A stretch of 52,989 bases of DNA from Xanthobacteraceae bacterium (GCA_031291445.1 JARLJA010000067.1:1-52989); one strand, 5' to 3'. Positions 28,677-38,564 are shown, numbered from the stretch's first letter. The notes: a model not told the origin generated them from the sequence alone. A program made the numbers and translations.

Positions 28677-29464
28677 CGATTCCCGTCTATCCCGAAACCA
28701 GCGTCGCACTCAAGGGCCGCAAGGGATTGATTGTCGGCATCGCCAACGAGCAGTCGATCGCCTGGGGGTGCGCCAGGGCGTTTCGCGCACTGGGCGCAGA
28801 CCTCGCGGTCACTTATCTGAACGAGAAGGCAAGGAAGCATGTCGAGCCGCTCGCCCGCGAACTCGAAGCACCGATCGTCATGCCGCTCGACGTCAGCATC
28901 CCGGGGCAGATGGAAGACGTGTTCGAGCGCATCCGTCGGGAGTGGGGACAGCTCGATTTTGTCGTGCACTCGATTGCATTTTCGCCGAAGGAAGCGCTGC
29001 ATGGCCGGGTGGTCGATGTGCAGCGCGAGGGCTTCCTGACGACCATGGACGTCTCCTGCTGGTCGTTCATTCGCATGGCGCATCTGGCGGAGCCCCTGAT
29101 GAAGAACGGCGGAACCCTGTTCACCATGACCTATTACGGAAGCCAAATGGTCGTGGAGAACTACAACATCATGGGGGTTGCGAAAGCGGCGCTCGAAAGC
29201 GCGGTCCGCTATATTGCAGCGGAAGTCGGGCCAAAGGGTATCCGGGTTCACGCCATCTCGCCGGGGCCGCTGGCGACCCGCGCCGCGTCCGGAATTCCCG
29301 AATTCGACGAGCTGATGGCGAAGGCGCAGGCCAAGGCACCGACGCGGAGCCTCGTGAGCATCGACGACGTCGGCAAGGCGGTGGCGTTTCTCTCACTGGA
29401 CGGCGCCAGGCTGATGACCGGCGACACGATCTACATCGACGGCGGATACCACATCATCGATTGA
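28673..29464 (+). CDS. fabI: Enoyl-ACP reductase FabI
   Basis: NAD(P)H-dependent reductase of the last step in each fatty acid elongation cycle. The 263-residue SDR protein has the FabI-type nucleotide motif [42 protein letters not shown] and the catalytic Tyr-x6-Lys in [14 protein letters not shown], then [18 protein letters not shown]. The start overlaps the ackA stop (ATGA), so translation is coupled. Alphaproteobacteria often carry several FabI paralogues; this copy is tied to an anaerobic acetate operon, so it may serve as an electron sink or alternative reductase, which is inference. Confidence 0.93.
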   Translation: MTIPVYPETSVALKGRKGLIVGIANEQSIAWGCARAFRALGADLAVTYLNEKARKHVEPLARELEAPIVMPLDVSIPGQMEDVFERIRREWGQLDFVVHSIAFSPKEALHGRVVDVQREGFLTTMDVSCWSFIRMAHLAEPLMKNGGTLFTMTYYGSQMVVENYNIMGVAKAALESAVRYIAAEVGPKGIRVHAISPGPLATRAASGIPEFDELMAKAQAKAPTRSLVSIDDVGKAVAFLSLDGARLMTGDTIYIDGGYHIID

Positions 29465-29490
29465 TCCAAACCACGCCGGTCCACCGCGGC

Positions 29491-29504
29491 TTGATGTGGC
29501 TCAA
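29491..29504 (+). promoter_or_regulatory. FixK/FNR-type box before the RND pump
   Basis: TTGATGTGGCTCAA, one mismatch, centred 58.5 bases before ATG 29556. A -10-like TAAGTA begins at 29528, exactly 31 bases from the centre, and GAGGGAGA serves as ribosome site. Confidence 0.7.
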
Positions 29505-29555
29505 TTTGGCAATACCGCCAGAATGGTAAGTAGTTTTTGATCGAGGGAGACCACC

Positions 29556-30665
29556 ATGGGCAGGACTATCTGCATGCTGCTCGCGCTATGGGGGATGTCG
29601 TCCCCCGTCTGGGCGCAGTCGACGAAGGCGCCCGACGCCATTCCGGTCGGCGTTGTCACGGCCGAGAAGAAGGCGGTTGCGAGGACCCTTGACTTCGTCG
29701 GGCGCGTCGAGGCACCCCAGCGGGTCGAGGTCAAGGCTAGGATCACCGGCTACCTCGAAAGTGTGGATTTCAAGGAAGGCGATCTGATCAAGGAAGGGGC
29801 GTCTCTCTACGGTATCGAAAAAGGGCTGTTTGAAGCAGCTGTTGAACAGGCGCAAGGCGCGCTCGAAAAAAGCCGCGCCGCCAAGGTGCTCACCGAAGTC
29901 CAGCTGCAGCGGGCTGAAGAGTTGCTCGGCAAGGGCTCCGGGACCCAGGTGGCCCGCGACCAGGCATTTGCGGCGGATCAATCGGCCAAAGGCACGATCC
30001 TGGTGGACGAAGCCAACCTCCGGACCGCCGAGATCAATCTTGGCTATGCCGATATCAAATCCCCGATTTCAGGCAAGGTTGGCAAAACAAATCTCACAAT
30101 TGGCAACGTCGTCAGCCCGCAGAGCGGGACACTCACGGTCATCGTCAGCCAGGATCCGATGTACGTCACCTTTCCGGTCAGCCAGCGCGAATTCCTTCGC
30201 GCGCAGCAGGCCGGGCACAGCGTCGACATCACCGGCATCAAGGCGATGCTGAATTTCGCGGACGGCAGCTCCTACAAATATCCGGGCAAGATCAATTTCA
30301 TCGACGTGACCGTCGATCGCGCGACCGACACGGTCCTGGCACGTGCCGCGTTTCCCAATCCAGAGTCGGCACTCGTCGATGGACAGCTGGTTCGCGTCGG
30401 GCTGGAAGCCGCGATCGCGGAGGACAAGATCGTCATTCCGCAGGCGGCGCTGATCTCCGACCAGGAAGGTGTGTATGTCTTCGTCGCCAGCGACGGCAAG
30501 GCCGTCGTCCGCCGGGTCAAGACAGGCGGGGCCAGCGGGACCGGGATCGTCATCGAGCAGGGGCTGACCGGGGGAGAGCAGGTGATCGTGGAGGGAATTC
30601 AGGGGCTGCGCCGGGACGCGACCATCCGCGCGACGCCGTTGCCGCCGTCGCCGGACAGGAGCTGA
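29556..30665 (+). CDS. RND efflux periplasmic adaptor (membrane fusion protein)
   Basis: 369-residue periplasmic adaptor that bridges an RND pump and an outer membrane channel. The N-terminal signal peptide ends near SSPVWAQ. The lipoyl half-motif [21 protein letters not shown] lies at about 55-75, followed by a coiled-coil hairpin ([20 protein letters not shown]) and the barrel domains ([20 protein letters not shown]). Unlike MexA or AcrA no lipobox Cys is evident. The pump gene follows after 4 bases. No outer membrane factor gene is near, so a TolC-type protein encoded elsewhere would be needed. Confidence 0.92.
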   Translation: MGRTICMLLALWGMSSPVWAQSTKAPDAIPVGVVTAEKKAVARTLDFVGRVEAPQRVEVKARITGYLESVDFKEGDLIKEGASLYGIEKGLFEAAVEQAQGALEKSRAAKVLTEVQLQRAEELLGKGSGTQVARDQAFAADQSAKGTILVDEANLRTAEINLGYADIKSPISGKVGKTNLTIGNVVSPQSGTLTVIVSQDPMYVTFPVSQREFLRAQQAGHSVDITGIKAMLNFADGSSYKYPGKINFIDVTVDRATDTVLARAAFPNPESALVDGQLVRVGLEAAIAEDKIVIPQAALISDQEGVYVFVASDGKAVVRRVKTGGASGTGIVIEQGLTGGEQVIVEGIQGLRRDATIRATPLPPSPDRS

Positions 30666-30669
30666 AGCC

Positions 30670-33600
30670 ATGTTGTCCGCGATCTTCGTCGACCGTCCTC
30701 GCCTCGCGATCGTCATCGCTGTCGTCACCACGATCGCCGGCGCGCTGGCTTATCTGGCGATGCCGGTAGCGCAATATCCGGATATCGTACCGCCCCAGGT
30801 CTCCGTGACGACGATGTATCCCGGCGCCAATTCCGCCGTGGTGGATGCGACGGTCGCCCAGCCGATCGAGGCCCAGGTCGTCGGCGTCGACAAGATGATC
30901 TACATGAAGAGCACGAGCGGCGACGACGGCAGCTACACGCTGACGGCGTCCTTCGAGCTCGGCACCGATCCCGACATCAACACGGTCAACGTCAACAATC
31001 GGGTCCAGACGGCGTTGTCGTCGCTGCCGCCGGAAGTCCAGCGGCAGGGTATCAACGTCAAGAAGAAATCGACCGCCATTCTGGCCGTGCTCAGCCTCTA
31101 TTCGCCGAAGCACACGCACGATCCGCTGTTTCTCTCGAATTATGTCACCATCAACCTGCTGGACTCCATCAAGAGCACCCAGGGCGTCGGCGATGCGTTC
31201 CTGTTCGCCGCCCAGGACTACGCGATGCGGGCCTGGGTCAAGACCGACCGCCTGACCGGACTCAATCTGACGACCAACGATATCATCGATGCGATTCAAT
31301 CGCAGAATATCCAGGCCGCCGTCGGCCGGATCGGCGCGCGGCCGATTTATGACGACCAGCAGTTGCAGCTGAACATCCAGACCAAGGGACGTTTGAACTC
31401 GGTCGCGGATTTCGAGAACATCGTGATCCGTACCAATCCCGACGGTTCGGTGCTGCGGCTCGGCGACGTGGCGCGGCTCGAACTCGGTGCCGCCAATCTC
31501 GACCGCGATACGAGGTTCAACGGCGACGACGCCGCCGCGGTGGTGATCTACCAGTCGCCGGGAGGCAACGCGATCGCCACCGTCAAGGCCTTGCGGGCCA
31601 AGATCGCGGAGCTGGAGAAGAATTTCCCCGAAGACGTGGCGTGGACCATCCCCTACGATCCGACCATCTTCGTCACCGATACCATGCATGAAGTGAAGAA
31701 GACGCTGTTCGAGGCCTTCATTCTCGTGGTGCTGGTGGTTTTCCTGTTTCTGGGCAGCCTGCGCGCCACGCTGATTCCGACGCTGGCGGTCCCGGTCAGC
31801 CTGATCGGCACCTTCATCGCGCTGAAAGCCATCGGGTATTCGGCCAATACGGTCTCGCTGCTGGCCATCGTGCTGGCGATCGGCATTGTCGTCGACGACG
31901 CCATCGTCGTCGTCGAGAACGTCGAGCGGGTGATGGAGGAGCATCCGGAGCTGTCGCCCGGCGACGCGACCAAGCGGGCCATGGCCGAGATCACGGCGCC
32001 GATCATCGCGATCACGCTGGTTCTGCTGTCGGTGTTCATACCCGTCGCCTTCATTCCGGGCATTTCAGGCGAGCTGTTCCGGCAATTCGCGGTCACGGTC
32101 GCCGTTTCCATGCTGCTGTCTGCGATCAATGCGTTGACGTTGTCTCCGGCGCTCTGCGGCGTGCTGCTGCGCCCGCATCACGGGCCGAGGAGAGGCGTCA
32201 TCGGATGGGTGATGCGGTCGATCGACTGGGTTCGCGACGGATACGGCGCCGTCGTCGCGCGAATGGTGCGCTTTTCCATCATCGGATTGGTGATGGTGCT
32301 GGTCTCCGGCGTCGGCATCGTCGGGCTGGCCAAGGTGACGCCGACCGGCTTCGTGCCCGAGGACGACCAGGGCGCGATTTTTGTCGTGGTGCAACTGCCG
32401 GGCGGCGCGTCGGTCGGCCGCACGTCGGAGGTGATGCGCCAGGCCGAAGCGATCGTCAAGGAAGATCCGGCGACCGCCGAATACACCTCGATCATCGGCC
32501 TGAACTTCATCGACAACTATTCGCAGCCCAATGCCGGGTTCATGATCGTCACCTTCAAGCCGTTCGAGGAGCGCAAGGGCGCCGACCTCGGCGCGCGCGG
32601 GACGATCGCCCGGCTTGGCGGCAAATTCCGCCAGATCCAGGGCGGCACCGTTGTGCCTCTCGCGCCCCCGCCGATCGTCGGCCTGGGCACCGGAGGTGGC
32701 TTCAGCTACGTGCTCGAGGATCTGCGCGGGGGCGATCCGAAGGAGCTTGCCCAGGTCCTGCGCGGCTTGGTGGTCGCGGCCAATGAAGATCCGAGGCTGC
32801 GCGGCGTCTTCAGCACCTTTTCGGCCACCAATCCGTCGATCTACCTAGATATCGATCGCGACAAGGTGCAGATCCTCGGAGTCCAGCTCAAGGACGTGTT
32901 CCAGTCCCTGCAGGCGTCGCTCGGCGGCTACTTCATCAACAACCTGAATCTGTTCGGTCGCACCTGGCAGGTGCAGGTGCAGGCCGAAGCCGCAGACCGT
33001 TCGAGTGTCGACGATATCTACCGGATCAACGTCCGCAATGCGGACGGAAAGATGATCCCGCTGCGCAGCCTGGCGGAGACCAGGGTTGTTGTCGGTCCGC
33101 CGGCGCTCATTCGCTACAACAACCGTCGCGCGGTCACGGTACAGGGCGGTCCAGCCGCAGGCGTCTCGTCCGGGCAGGCGCTCGAGGCGATGGAGCAGGT
33201 TGCGTTGCGAACGTTGCCGCCGGGCTATGCTGGCGAGTGGACCGACACCGCCTTCCAGGAGAAGCGTGCCGAGGGCAAGACCACGATCATCCTCGGTTTC
33301 GCGGTGCTGTTCGCGTTCCTTTTCCTGGTGGCGCTCTACGAAAGCTGGACAATTCCCGTTCCGGTCCTGCTGTCGGTCGCCGTCGGCATTCTCGGCTCCT
33401 TCGGCGCCATCGTCATGAGCGGGCTGACGCTCGACCTCTATGGCCAGATCGGCATGGTCGTGCTGATCGGACTGGCGGCAAAAAACGGCATCTTGATCGT
33501 CGAGTTCGCCAAAGAAAAGCGCGAGCAGGGCATTCCTTTGCTGGAGGCGGCGACCGAAGGCGCGCGTCTTCGCTTTCGGCCGGTGATGATGACGTCTTTC

Positions 33601-33858
33601 GCCTTCATTCTCGGCCTCTATCCGCTTGTGGTGGCGACCGGAGCGTCTGAGCTGGCGCGCCGCGGGGTCGGAACGCCCGTGTTTGGCGGCATGGTGCTGG
33701 CATCCTTCATCGGCATTTTCGCGATCCCGCCGCTCTACGTGATGTTTCAGGCCGTTCGCGAAAGACTACGGCCCGGATCGCGTCCGGCCGCCGAGCGGAT
33801 CGCGGCGATGTCAAAACCGAACAAAACGACGGTCGAGCCTGTCGAGCCCGCCGAATGA
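30670..33858 (+). CDS. RND multidrug efflux permease (HAE1 type)
   Basis: 1062-residue inner membrane proton-drug antiporter of the AcrB/MexB type. The N-terminus [19 protein letters not shown] and the porter-domain start [18 protein letters not shown] are characteristic. The proton-relay aspartates lie in [20 protein letters not shown] (transmembrane helix 4), and [19 protein letters not shown] is the helix 10-11 motif with the relay Lys. The length fits. It forms an operon with the adaptor under a FixK-type box, so export in low oxygen is expected; substrates are unknown. Confidence 0.94.
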   Translation: MLSAIFVDRPRLAIVIAVVTTIAGALAYLAMPVAQYPDIVPPQVSVTTMYPGANSAVVDATVAQPIEAQVVGVDKMIYMKSTSGDDGSYTLTASFELGTDPDINTVNVNNRVQTALSSLPPEVQRQGINVKKKSTAILAVLSLYSPKHTHDPLFLSNYVTINLLDSIKSTQGVGDAFLFAAQDYAMRAWVKTDRLTGLNLTTNDIIDAIQSQNIQAAVGRIGARPIYDDQQLQLNIQTKGRLNSVADFENIVIRTNPDGSVLRLGDVARLELGAANLDRDTRFNGDDAAAVVIYQSPGGNAIATVKALRAKIAELEKNFPEDVAWTIPYDPTIFVTDTMHEVKKTLFEAFILVVLVVFLFLGSLRATLIPTLAVPVSLIGTFIALKAIGYSANTVSLLAIVLAIGIVVDDAIVVVENVERVMEEHPELSPGDATKRAMAEITAPIIAITLVLLSVFIPVAFIPGISGELFRQFAVTVAVSMLLSAINALTLSPALCGVLLRPHHGPRRGVIGWVMRSIDWVRDGYGAVVARMVRFSIIGLVMVLVSGVGIVGLAKVTPTGFVPEDDQGAIFVVVQLPGGASVGRTSEVMRQAEAIVKEDPATAEYTSIIGLNFIDNYSQPNAGFMIVTFKPFEERKGADLGARGTIARLGGKFRQIQGGTVVPLAPPPIVGLGTGGGFSYVLEDLRGGDPKELAQVLRGLVVAANEDPRLRGVFSTFSATNPSIYLDIDRDKVQILGVQLKDVFQSLQASLGGYFINNLNLFGRTWQVQVQAEAADRSSVDDIYRINVRNADGKMIPLRSLAETRVVVGPPALIRYNNRRAVTVQGGPAAGVSSGQALEAMEQVALRTLPPGYAGEWTDTAFQEKRAEGKTTIILGFAVLFAFLFLVALYESWTIPVPVLLSVAVGILGSFGAIVMSGLTLDLYGQIGMVVLIGLAAKNGILIVEFAKEKREQGIPLLEAATEGARLRFRPVMMTSFAFILGLYPLVVATGASELARRGVGTPVFGGMVLASFIGIFAIPPLYVMFQAVRERLRPGSRPAAERIAAMSKPNKTTVEPVEPAE

Positions 33859-33904
33859 CGCCGTCGCATTGAAAACGCGTCCACGATGTGAGGAGACCCG
33901 CACC

Positions 33905-34312
33905 ATGTTCAGCTTTTGCCGGTCAGCGATGGCCATCTCGCTCGTTCTGGGCGTCATGCTCCCGATTCAGGCTCGCGCCATCGATCTCAACGGCGCTTGG
34001 GCAACCGACCCGGCGCTGTGCGCGCTCGTCTATACCAAGAAGCAGGGCCATGTGAACTTTTCCGAGCTCTCGGATATCTACGGCTCCGGCTTCATCATCG
34101 ACGGCAACAAGATCCGGGGTAAGGCGGCCAAGTGCACGATTACGTCGCGCAAGGAGGACAGTGACGCAGTGCTGCTGTCTGCCGCGTGTGCGAGCGCCAT
34201 CATGAAATTGAATGTTCAATTCAGTCTCAAGGTGATCGACGACAACAGCATCACGCGACTGTTCCCGGAGATGCAGCAGATGAAGCTTAACTACTATCGC
34301 TGCACGTTGTGA
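33905..34312 (+). CDS. Small secreted hypothetical protein
   Basis: 135-residue protein with a clear signal peptide (MFSFCRSAMAISLVLGVML, cleavage near QARA). The mature part starts IDLNGAWATDPALCALVYTK and has four Cys (ALCAL, AKCTI, AACAS, YRCTL), enough for two disulfides; a lipocalin-like or short beta fold is plausible. GAGGAG lies before ATG 33905. It sits 46 bases behind the RND permease and may belong to that operon. No function is known to me. Confidence 0.78.
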   Translation: MFSFCRSAMAISLVLGVMLPIQARAIDLNGAWATDPALCALVYTKKQGHVNFSELSDIYGSGFIIDGNKIRGKAAKCTITSRKEDSDAVLLSAACASAIMKLNVQFSLKVIDDNSITRLFPEMQQMKLNYYRCTL

Positions 34313-34800
34313 CGATCGGCGGTACCGCCGTCAGCTGCAGCCCGTACGTAAGCTTTGGGGGGATATCAAGTTTCGCAATCTGCTTCTTGCCTTGTCGGCG
34401 CTAGCGATGGTGAGCCCGGCGTCGATTTCCAGCGTATCAGCCCACAGCTGGCACCACGGCGGCTGGGGTGGTGGTTGGGGCTGGGGCAGCATCGGCGGAA
34501 TTGGGCTTTCGCCTGCGTGATGCGACGCCGCTCCACGCAGGCATGGCTTCCGGAAAGCGTTGCTGCGGGGCGAGCCGTGGACGTCAAGGGCTACCTCAAG
34601 CACCTCGATCTCAGCATCGATCGCTCGACGCTCGCCCCCGAGGATCGGGAAACGGCGCGCGTGGAGGATCGCCAGGGCCTCGGTCTCTCCCACAAACGCG
34701 GCGCCGACGAGTGGCCGCCGGGTGAGCACGAAATAGTGCGGCGGCGCGACACGAGAGACGGAAGACCCAAACCCGCCCTGGTCCACCACTCTGGCGGCGC
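34313..34800. other. Poorly assigned region between the secreted protein and murJ
   Basis: 488 bases. The first part contains the signal-peptide-like remnant described at 34365-34520. The rest (34521-34800) is open in several frames on both strands (34355-34804 plus; 34331-34825 minus) without recognisable content. It may hold a degraded gene. No terminator or FixK-type box was seen. Confidence 0.4.
34365..34520 (+). pseudogene. Remnant of a small secreted Gly/Trp-rich protein without a normal start codon
   Basis: From ATC 34365 to TGA 34518-34520 the frame reads as a signal peptide (KFRNLLLALSALAMVSPAS, cleavage near SVSA) followed by HSWHHGGWGGGWGWG. A run of six G bases two bases upstream would serve as ribosome site if the ATC were ATG. 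Secreted proteins with a His/Gly/Trp-rich start and a longer Gly/Tyr/Pro-rich tail are common in this family; here the frame stops after SIGGIGLSPA. Start loss and truncation suggest a decaying gene. An ATC start or a later ATG (34407) cannot be excluded. Confidence 0.4.
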
Positions 34801-36456
34801 ATGACGGCAAGACCCGGCCAGACACGGGTGATCATGATCGCGTCGGCGGTGTGGGCCGGCTCGATCTTTCTCAGCCGCGTCATGGGGCTCGTGCGCGAGC
34901 AGATCATCGGCCGTACGCTCGGCGCCAGCCACCAGGCCGACCTCTACTTCGCCAGCTTCACGCTCCCGGACTTCTTGAACTACCTGCTCGCGGCGGGCGC
35001 GCTGTCGATCGTCTTCATTCCGATTTTCGTCGAATACCTCGAACGCGGCGACGAGGCGCGCGGCTGGGAGGCATTCAGCGCCATCGCCAACGTCATCCTG
35101 GTCGCGGGGGGCATCGCTATCGCGCTGCTGATGGTCTTCGCACGGCCCCTGGCCGGCGTCGTCGCACCGGGATTCTCCGATCCGGGCGACGTTGACACGC
35201 TGGTGCGGCTGATGCGGATCATCCTGCCGGCCCAGTTCTTTCACGTCATCGGCGGGCTGCTGTCGGCCGCGCTGCAGGCGCGGGATCGGCATGCGCTGCC
35301 GGCACTCGCCCCGCTGGTCTATTCGGCGGGTATCATCATCGGCGGATTGGTCGGTGCATGGAGTGGATTGGGGGCGGACGGTTTCGCGTGGGGCGTCCTG
35401 GCGGGGTCGGCGCTCGGTCCGTTCGGGCTGCCGCTCTACGGCTGTGTCCGGGATCGCATGTCGTGGCATCCGGTCCTGTCGCTGCGGCATCCGGACGTGA
35501 AGCGATATGTCTGGCTTTCGTTCCCGATCATGGTCGGCTTTTCCATCGTCGTCGTCGACGAGTGGATCGTCAAGAACCAGGCGTCCTATCTTGCCGAGGG
35601 CGCGCTGTCCCATCTGCAATACGGCCGTACGCTGATGAAGGTGCCGATCGGCATGTTCGGCATGGCGGCGGGTGTCGCATCCTATCCGACCATCAGCCGG
35701 ATGATCGCGGACGGCGGTGTTGTCGAGGCATATCGGGTCCTGTGCCGGGCCGTCCGCCTGTTGCTCATCGCAACTTTTGCAGCCCAGGTGTGCTTGACCC
35801 TGGCGGGGTTCGAGGCGGCCTATCTGATCTGGGGAGTGTTCAGCAGCCGCTTCAGTGTCGTCGATGCGCAATCCACCGCGGCCGTGCTGGCATATCTGTG
35901 CCTCGGCCTCGGTGGCTGGGCGGCGCAGACCGTCATCAGTCGCGGATTCTATGCACTGGGGAGCACCTGGCTTCCGACCATCGTCGGAACGATGGTCGCG
36001 TTCGGCATGGTCCCGCTCTACGTCGTGCTTCGCCGGGCTGCGGGGCCGATTGGCCTCGCCGTCGCCAGCTCCATCGCCATCCTGGTCTACGTCTTGCTGC
36101 TCGGCTGGCTGCAGCACCGGCGCTTCACGCGGGAGGCCGAGGCGAGGGGCACAACGCTCGACAGCGGTCCGGGGATGCTGACGCCGGCGCTGCGGATGGC
36201 CGTCGCGGCCGCCATCGCCATTGGTATTGGGTTGTGGGTGCGCCTGCTGTTGCTGCAGTCGTTGCCGGGCGTCCAGCTGTTCGATGTCGCGGTGCGGGCG
36301 GTCGTGCTCTGTGCCGTCGGACTGGTCGTCTACCTGGCTTGTGCCGCGCTGTTTGGCGTCCGCGATCTGGCCGAACTGGGCGGTTTGGTGACGCGCCGGC
36401 TCAGGCATCACAACAGGGCTCAAGGTGCAGGATCCCGCAGTCGCGGCCCTGGGTGA
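34801..36456 (+). CDS. murJ: MurJ/MviN-type lipid II flippase
   Basis: 551-residue membrane protein of the MurJ family, with about 13-14 hydrophobic segments. Seen: SIFLSRVMGLVREQIIGRTLG at the start with the conserved Arg, QADLYFASFTLPDFLNYLLA, the PIMVGFSIVVVDEWIVKNQA segment, and GRTLMKVPIGMFGMAAGVAS. These match MurJ rather than the related Wzx transporters. The housekeeping murJ of Rhizobiales usually lies near glnD/mutS or trpS, so this could be a second copy (inference). It has no FixK-type box directly upstream. Substrate could be lipid II or another polyprenyl-linked glycan. Confidence 0.85.
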   Translation: MTARPGQTRVIMIASAVWAGSIFLSRVMGLVREQIIGRTLGASHQADLYFASFTLPDFLNYLLAAGALSIVFIPIFVEYLERGDEARGWEAFSAIANVILVAGGIAIALLMVFARPLAGVVAPGFSDPGDVDTLVRLMRIILPAQFFHVIGGLLSAALQARDRHALPALAPLVYSAGIIIGGLVGAWSGLGADGFAWGVLAGSALGPFGLPLYGCVRDRMSWHPVLSLRHPDVKRYVWLSFPIMVGFSIVVVDEWIVKNQASYLAEGALSHLQYGRTLMKVPIGMFGMAAGVASYPTISRMIADGGVVEAYRVLCRAVRLLLIATFAAQVCLTLAGFEAAYLIWGVFSSRFSVVDAQSTAAVLAYLCLGLGGWAAQTVISRGFYALGSTWLPTIVGTMVAFGMVPLYVVLRRAAGPIGLAVASSIAILVYVLLLGWLQHRRFTREAEARGTTLDSGPGMLTPALRMAVAAAIAIGIGLWVRLLLLQSLPGVQLFDVAVRAVVLCAVGLVVYLACAALFGVRDLAELGGLVTRRLRHHNRAQGAGSRSRGPG

Positions 36457-36512
36457 CAAGATGACGCGGCCCACTCGGATTTCAGCTCGACCACGGCAGT
36501 CTTGTCAAATCG

Positions 36513-36537
36513 GACCGGCCGAGGAGCTCGGCCGGTC
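36513..36537. terminator. Hairpin between convergent genes
   Basis: A perfect 11-bp stem, GACCGGCCGAG (36513-36523) with CTCGGCCGGTC (36527-36537), loop GAG. It lies between the ends of murJ (plus) and the beta-barrel gene (minus). T-tracts on either side are weak, so it may act in both directions as an imperfect terminator. Confidence 0.6.
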
Positions 36538-36571
36538 TGTTGGATTGTCCTATGACCCAGAACTCCGGCAA

Positions 36572-37273
36572 TCAGAACTTGTAGTTCACGCCGACGAGGA
36601 ACGTCTGCACGTTGCCGGAAACCTTGACTTGGCCGCTGGGTACGATCGAGGTGGTCGTCGTCCATGAACTGGCGCCGATGTAGTCGTATTCAGCTTTCAC
36701 GGTCCAGTTGGGCAGGAACGCATACTCGATACCGGCCCCGGCGACCCAGCCGGTTCGCCAGCTGTTGGAGGTGAAAGCTGCGCCGGTGGTGAGATTGGTC
36801 ATATTTACGCTCGACTCGATCCACGCGCCGCCAGCCTTCCCGTACAGCAACGTTCTGTCGAGCGCGACGCCGAAGCGCCCCGTGAGCGTCGTCAGCCACG
36901 CCGCGCCGGTGGCGCTGCCCTGGAGATTTCCCGCCGCCGTCGGCACGACGCTGGTCGAGCCGTTTCCTCCACCCCAGTCGTAAGTCCACTCCACGCCGAG
37001 GACGAGATTGTTCAGGAACTGATAATTGAATCCGAGCTGGCCGCCGCCGGCGAACGCCGCGCGCGTATTGCTCCAGGCAGCCGCCGTGGCAAGCTCGGCG
37101 AGCTGGCCGCTGGTCCAGGCGCCGCCGAGGTTTGCGCCCACGTAGAATCCGGTCCAGTTGAAGACGGGGCTCACATAGGCGGGCGCTGGAGTATAGGTGC
37201 GAGGTGGGAGGTCGGCGGCTGCCGCCTGGCCAACGCCGGCCAGCGTCAAGATCGCGATCAAAGCTTTTTTCAT
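36572..37273 (-). CDS. Outer membrane beta-barrel protein (Omp25/RopB-like)
   Basis: 233-residue protein with a signal peptide (MKKALIAILTLAGVGQAAAA) and the typical start of Rhizobiales small barrels: ADLPPRTYTPAPAYVSPVFN followed by WTGFYVGANLGGAW. Alternating hydrophobic strands and a terminal aromatic (FLVGVNYKF) fit an eight-stranded barrel. Internal marks are LGFNYQFLNNLVLGVEWTYD, WLTTLTGRFGVALDRTLLYG and GIEYAFLPNWTVKAEYDYI. A perfect FixK/FNR palindrome lies 57 bases before the ATG, so it is probably an oxygen-regulated surface protein. Confidence 0.92.
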   Translation of the reverse strand: MKKALIAILTLAGVGQAAAADLPPRTYTPAPAYVSPVFNWTGFYVGANLGGAWTSGQLAELATAAAWSNTRAAFAGGGQLGFNYQFLNNLVLGVEWTYDWGGGNGSTSVVPTAAGNLQGSATGAAWLTTLTGRFGVALDRTLLYGKAGGAWIESSVNMTNLTTGAAFTSNSWRTGWVAGAGIEYAFLPNWTVKAEYDYIGASSWTTTTSIVPSGQVKVSGNVQTFLVGVNYKF

Positions 37274-37329
37274 GGCAAACTCCCTGTGTCGGGAACAGCA
37301 AAAGCTTGGACCTGTGGCGCCTTCATTCG

Positions 37330-37343
37330 TTGATCGGGATCAA
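37330..37343 (-). promoter_or_regulatory. FixK/FNR box before the outer membrane protein gene
   Basis: TTGATCGGGATCAA, a full match to TTGAT-N4-ATCAA, centred 63.5 bases before the minus-strand ATG at 37273. This implies a leader of about 22 bases, containing CAGGGAG as ribosome site. Confidence 0.78.
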
Positions 37344-37451
37344 CTTCAGCACGCTTGCTGATCGCGATTTCAGGCCTCTGCCATGCAGAAGAGCGTGATG
37401 TCGGCCGGGGAGTCACTGGCAGGACACGCCGACCTCGATGTGTCTGACGCT

Positions 37452-37925
37452 TCATCTCTGACGCGTGACGCAGAACGGCTGGTGGCGGAGCGGGCCCCAG
37501 CACCAGAAGCTCCTGGCCCGGGTTATGGGGTGCCGGTGCCTCGGCCGTTCGGTCGCCCAAAGGCAGTCGTCGGAAAAATACGGCCAGCTGCCGCCGGCGC
37601 AGGACGTGTCTACAGCCGAGTCGTTCATCCTTTGGGGTGGGATGGCATCGTACGGGTGTGCCGCGTCCGAGGGGCCCGGGTCGTCTTGGTAGCGCGGAGC
37701 TGCAGGGGCCCCGAGCGCCTCGAAGTCGTACACGAGGGCATCGCCATATTGCTTGGGCGTCACCTCCGTACCGCCAGGCCCGGGATGACCGTCCGTGACG
37801 AATGTAACCGTTGCGGTGACGATGGCAATGGAGCAACACACCAGCGCCGCCACGCCAAGCACCATCCACCCGAAATCGTGAACGTGTCGATGATACCAGT
37901 CGCGCGGGGACGCCAAGGTGCTCAT
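37452..37925 (-). CDS. Single-pass membrane protein with a Cys-rich WPY motif
   Basis: 157-residue protein with a cytoplasmic N-terminus (MSTLASPRDWYHRHVHDFG), one membrane helix (WMVLGVAALVCCSIAIVTATV) and a periplasmic part. The latter holds SCAGGSWPYFSDDCLWA, a Cys-x5-PY-x4-Cys pattern that I recall from short Bradyrhizobium secreted proteins of unknown function, and two more Cys near the end (FWCWG, FCVTR). No ribosome site precedes the ATG; instead AATAAT lies 6 bases upstream as a -10 box and a FixK-type box is centred 39.5 bases before it, so the transcript may be leaderless. Confidence 0.72.
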   Translation of the reverse strand: MSTLASPRDWYHRHVHDFGWMVLGVAALVCCSIAIVTATVTFVTDGHPGPGGTEVTPKQYGDALVYDFEALGAPAAPRYQDDPGPSDAAHPYDAIPPQRMNDSAVDTSCAGGSWPYFSDDCLWATERPRHRHPITRARSFWCWGPLRHQPFCVTRQR

Positions 37926-37957
37926 TGGTTAATTATTGGCGCGCGAAGCCGCCCGAC

Positions 37958-37971
37958 TTGAGCCAGATCAA
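37958..37971 (-). promoter_or_regulatory. FixK/FNR-type box, possibly for a leaderless transcript
   Basis: TTGAGCCAGATCAA, one mismatch. On the minus strand a -10-like AATAAT/TAATTA lies about 30 bases from the centre, directly before ATG 37925. On the plus strand no -10 is at the right place for the gene at 38112. Confidence 0.6.
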
Positions 37972-38111
37972 TCGCGCGCCGACGAAGACCTGATGAGTTC
38001 GATCGCCCTCGCCTGAAGCGGGCGGACAGTATAGCAAGTGGGTGAGGCGGTTGTGGCGCCGGATCACCCGGTGTTGCGTCGAGCTGCCGTTTTCTCTGAG
38101 GAGTAACCGTC

Positions 38112-38468
38112 ATGAAAATGATATCAGGTGTCCTCGCTTTCGCCTTCGTGCTCGTTGTGTCCGAGGCATCGGCGCAGTCGGTCAACCTGACCGGTACATA
38201 CAAATGCGTTCAGATGTGCCGTCAGGATCTGGTGGGTGGCGCCGCCTATATCACCCAGAACGGACCCGAGCTGAACCTTCTCGATGAGGCCGGCATGCCG
38301 TCCCGCGCCTGGCCCGACTGGTTTGCGCCGGCGACGCGTATCTGGATTGACGCCTGGAACCAGGGCGCAGTCTATTCGCCCGATGGCATGACCATTCAGT
38401 TCGACAGCGGAACGATCTGGCAACGCGACCTCGGGCCGCCGCCGTCGCCGCCCCGTCGTCGGAAATAG
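38112..38468 (+). CDS. Small secreted hypothetical protein
   Basis: 118-residue protein with a signal peptide (MKMISGVLAFAFVLVVSEA, cleavage near ASAQ). The mature part starts SVNLTGTYKCVQMCRQDLVG, has one Cys pair (KCVQMC) and ends in a Pro/Arg-rich tail (LGPPPSPPRRRK). The body (AYITQNGPELNLLDEAGMPS, then WIDAWNQGAVYSPDGMTIQF) looks like short beta strands, similar to lipocalin-like periplasmic proteins. GAGGAG precedes the ATG by 8 bases. Function unknown. Confidence 0.78.
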   Translation: MKMISGVLAFAFVLVVSEASAQSVNLTGTYKCVQMCRQDLVGGAAYITQNGPELNLLDEAGMPSRAWPDWFAPATRIWIDAWNQGAVYSPDGMTIQFDSGTIWQRDLGPPPSPPRRRK

Positions 38469-38564
38469 CCGCGGTCCAATCCCGTGCCGGCGTCGTCGTT
38501 CCGGGCCAGATCGAGCCCAATGATTGGCCGGCCTGGAGTCGGGCTCAGAAGTTGGGACGAAATC

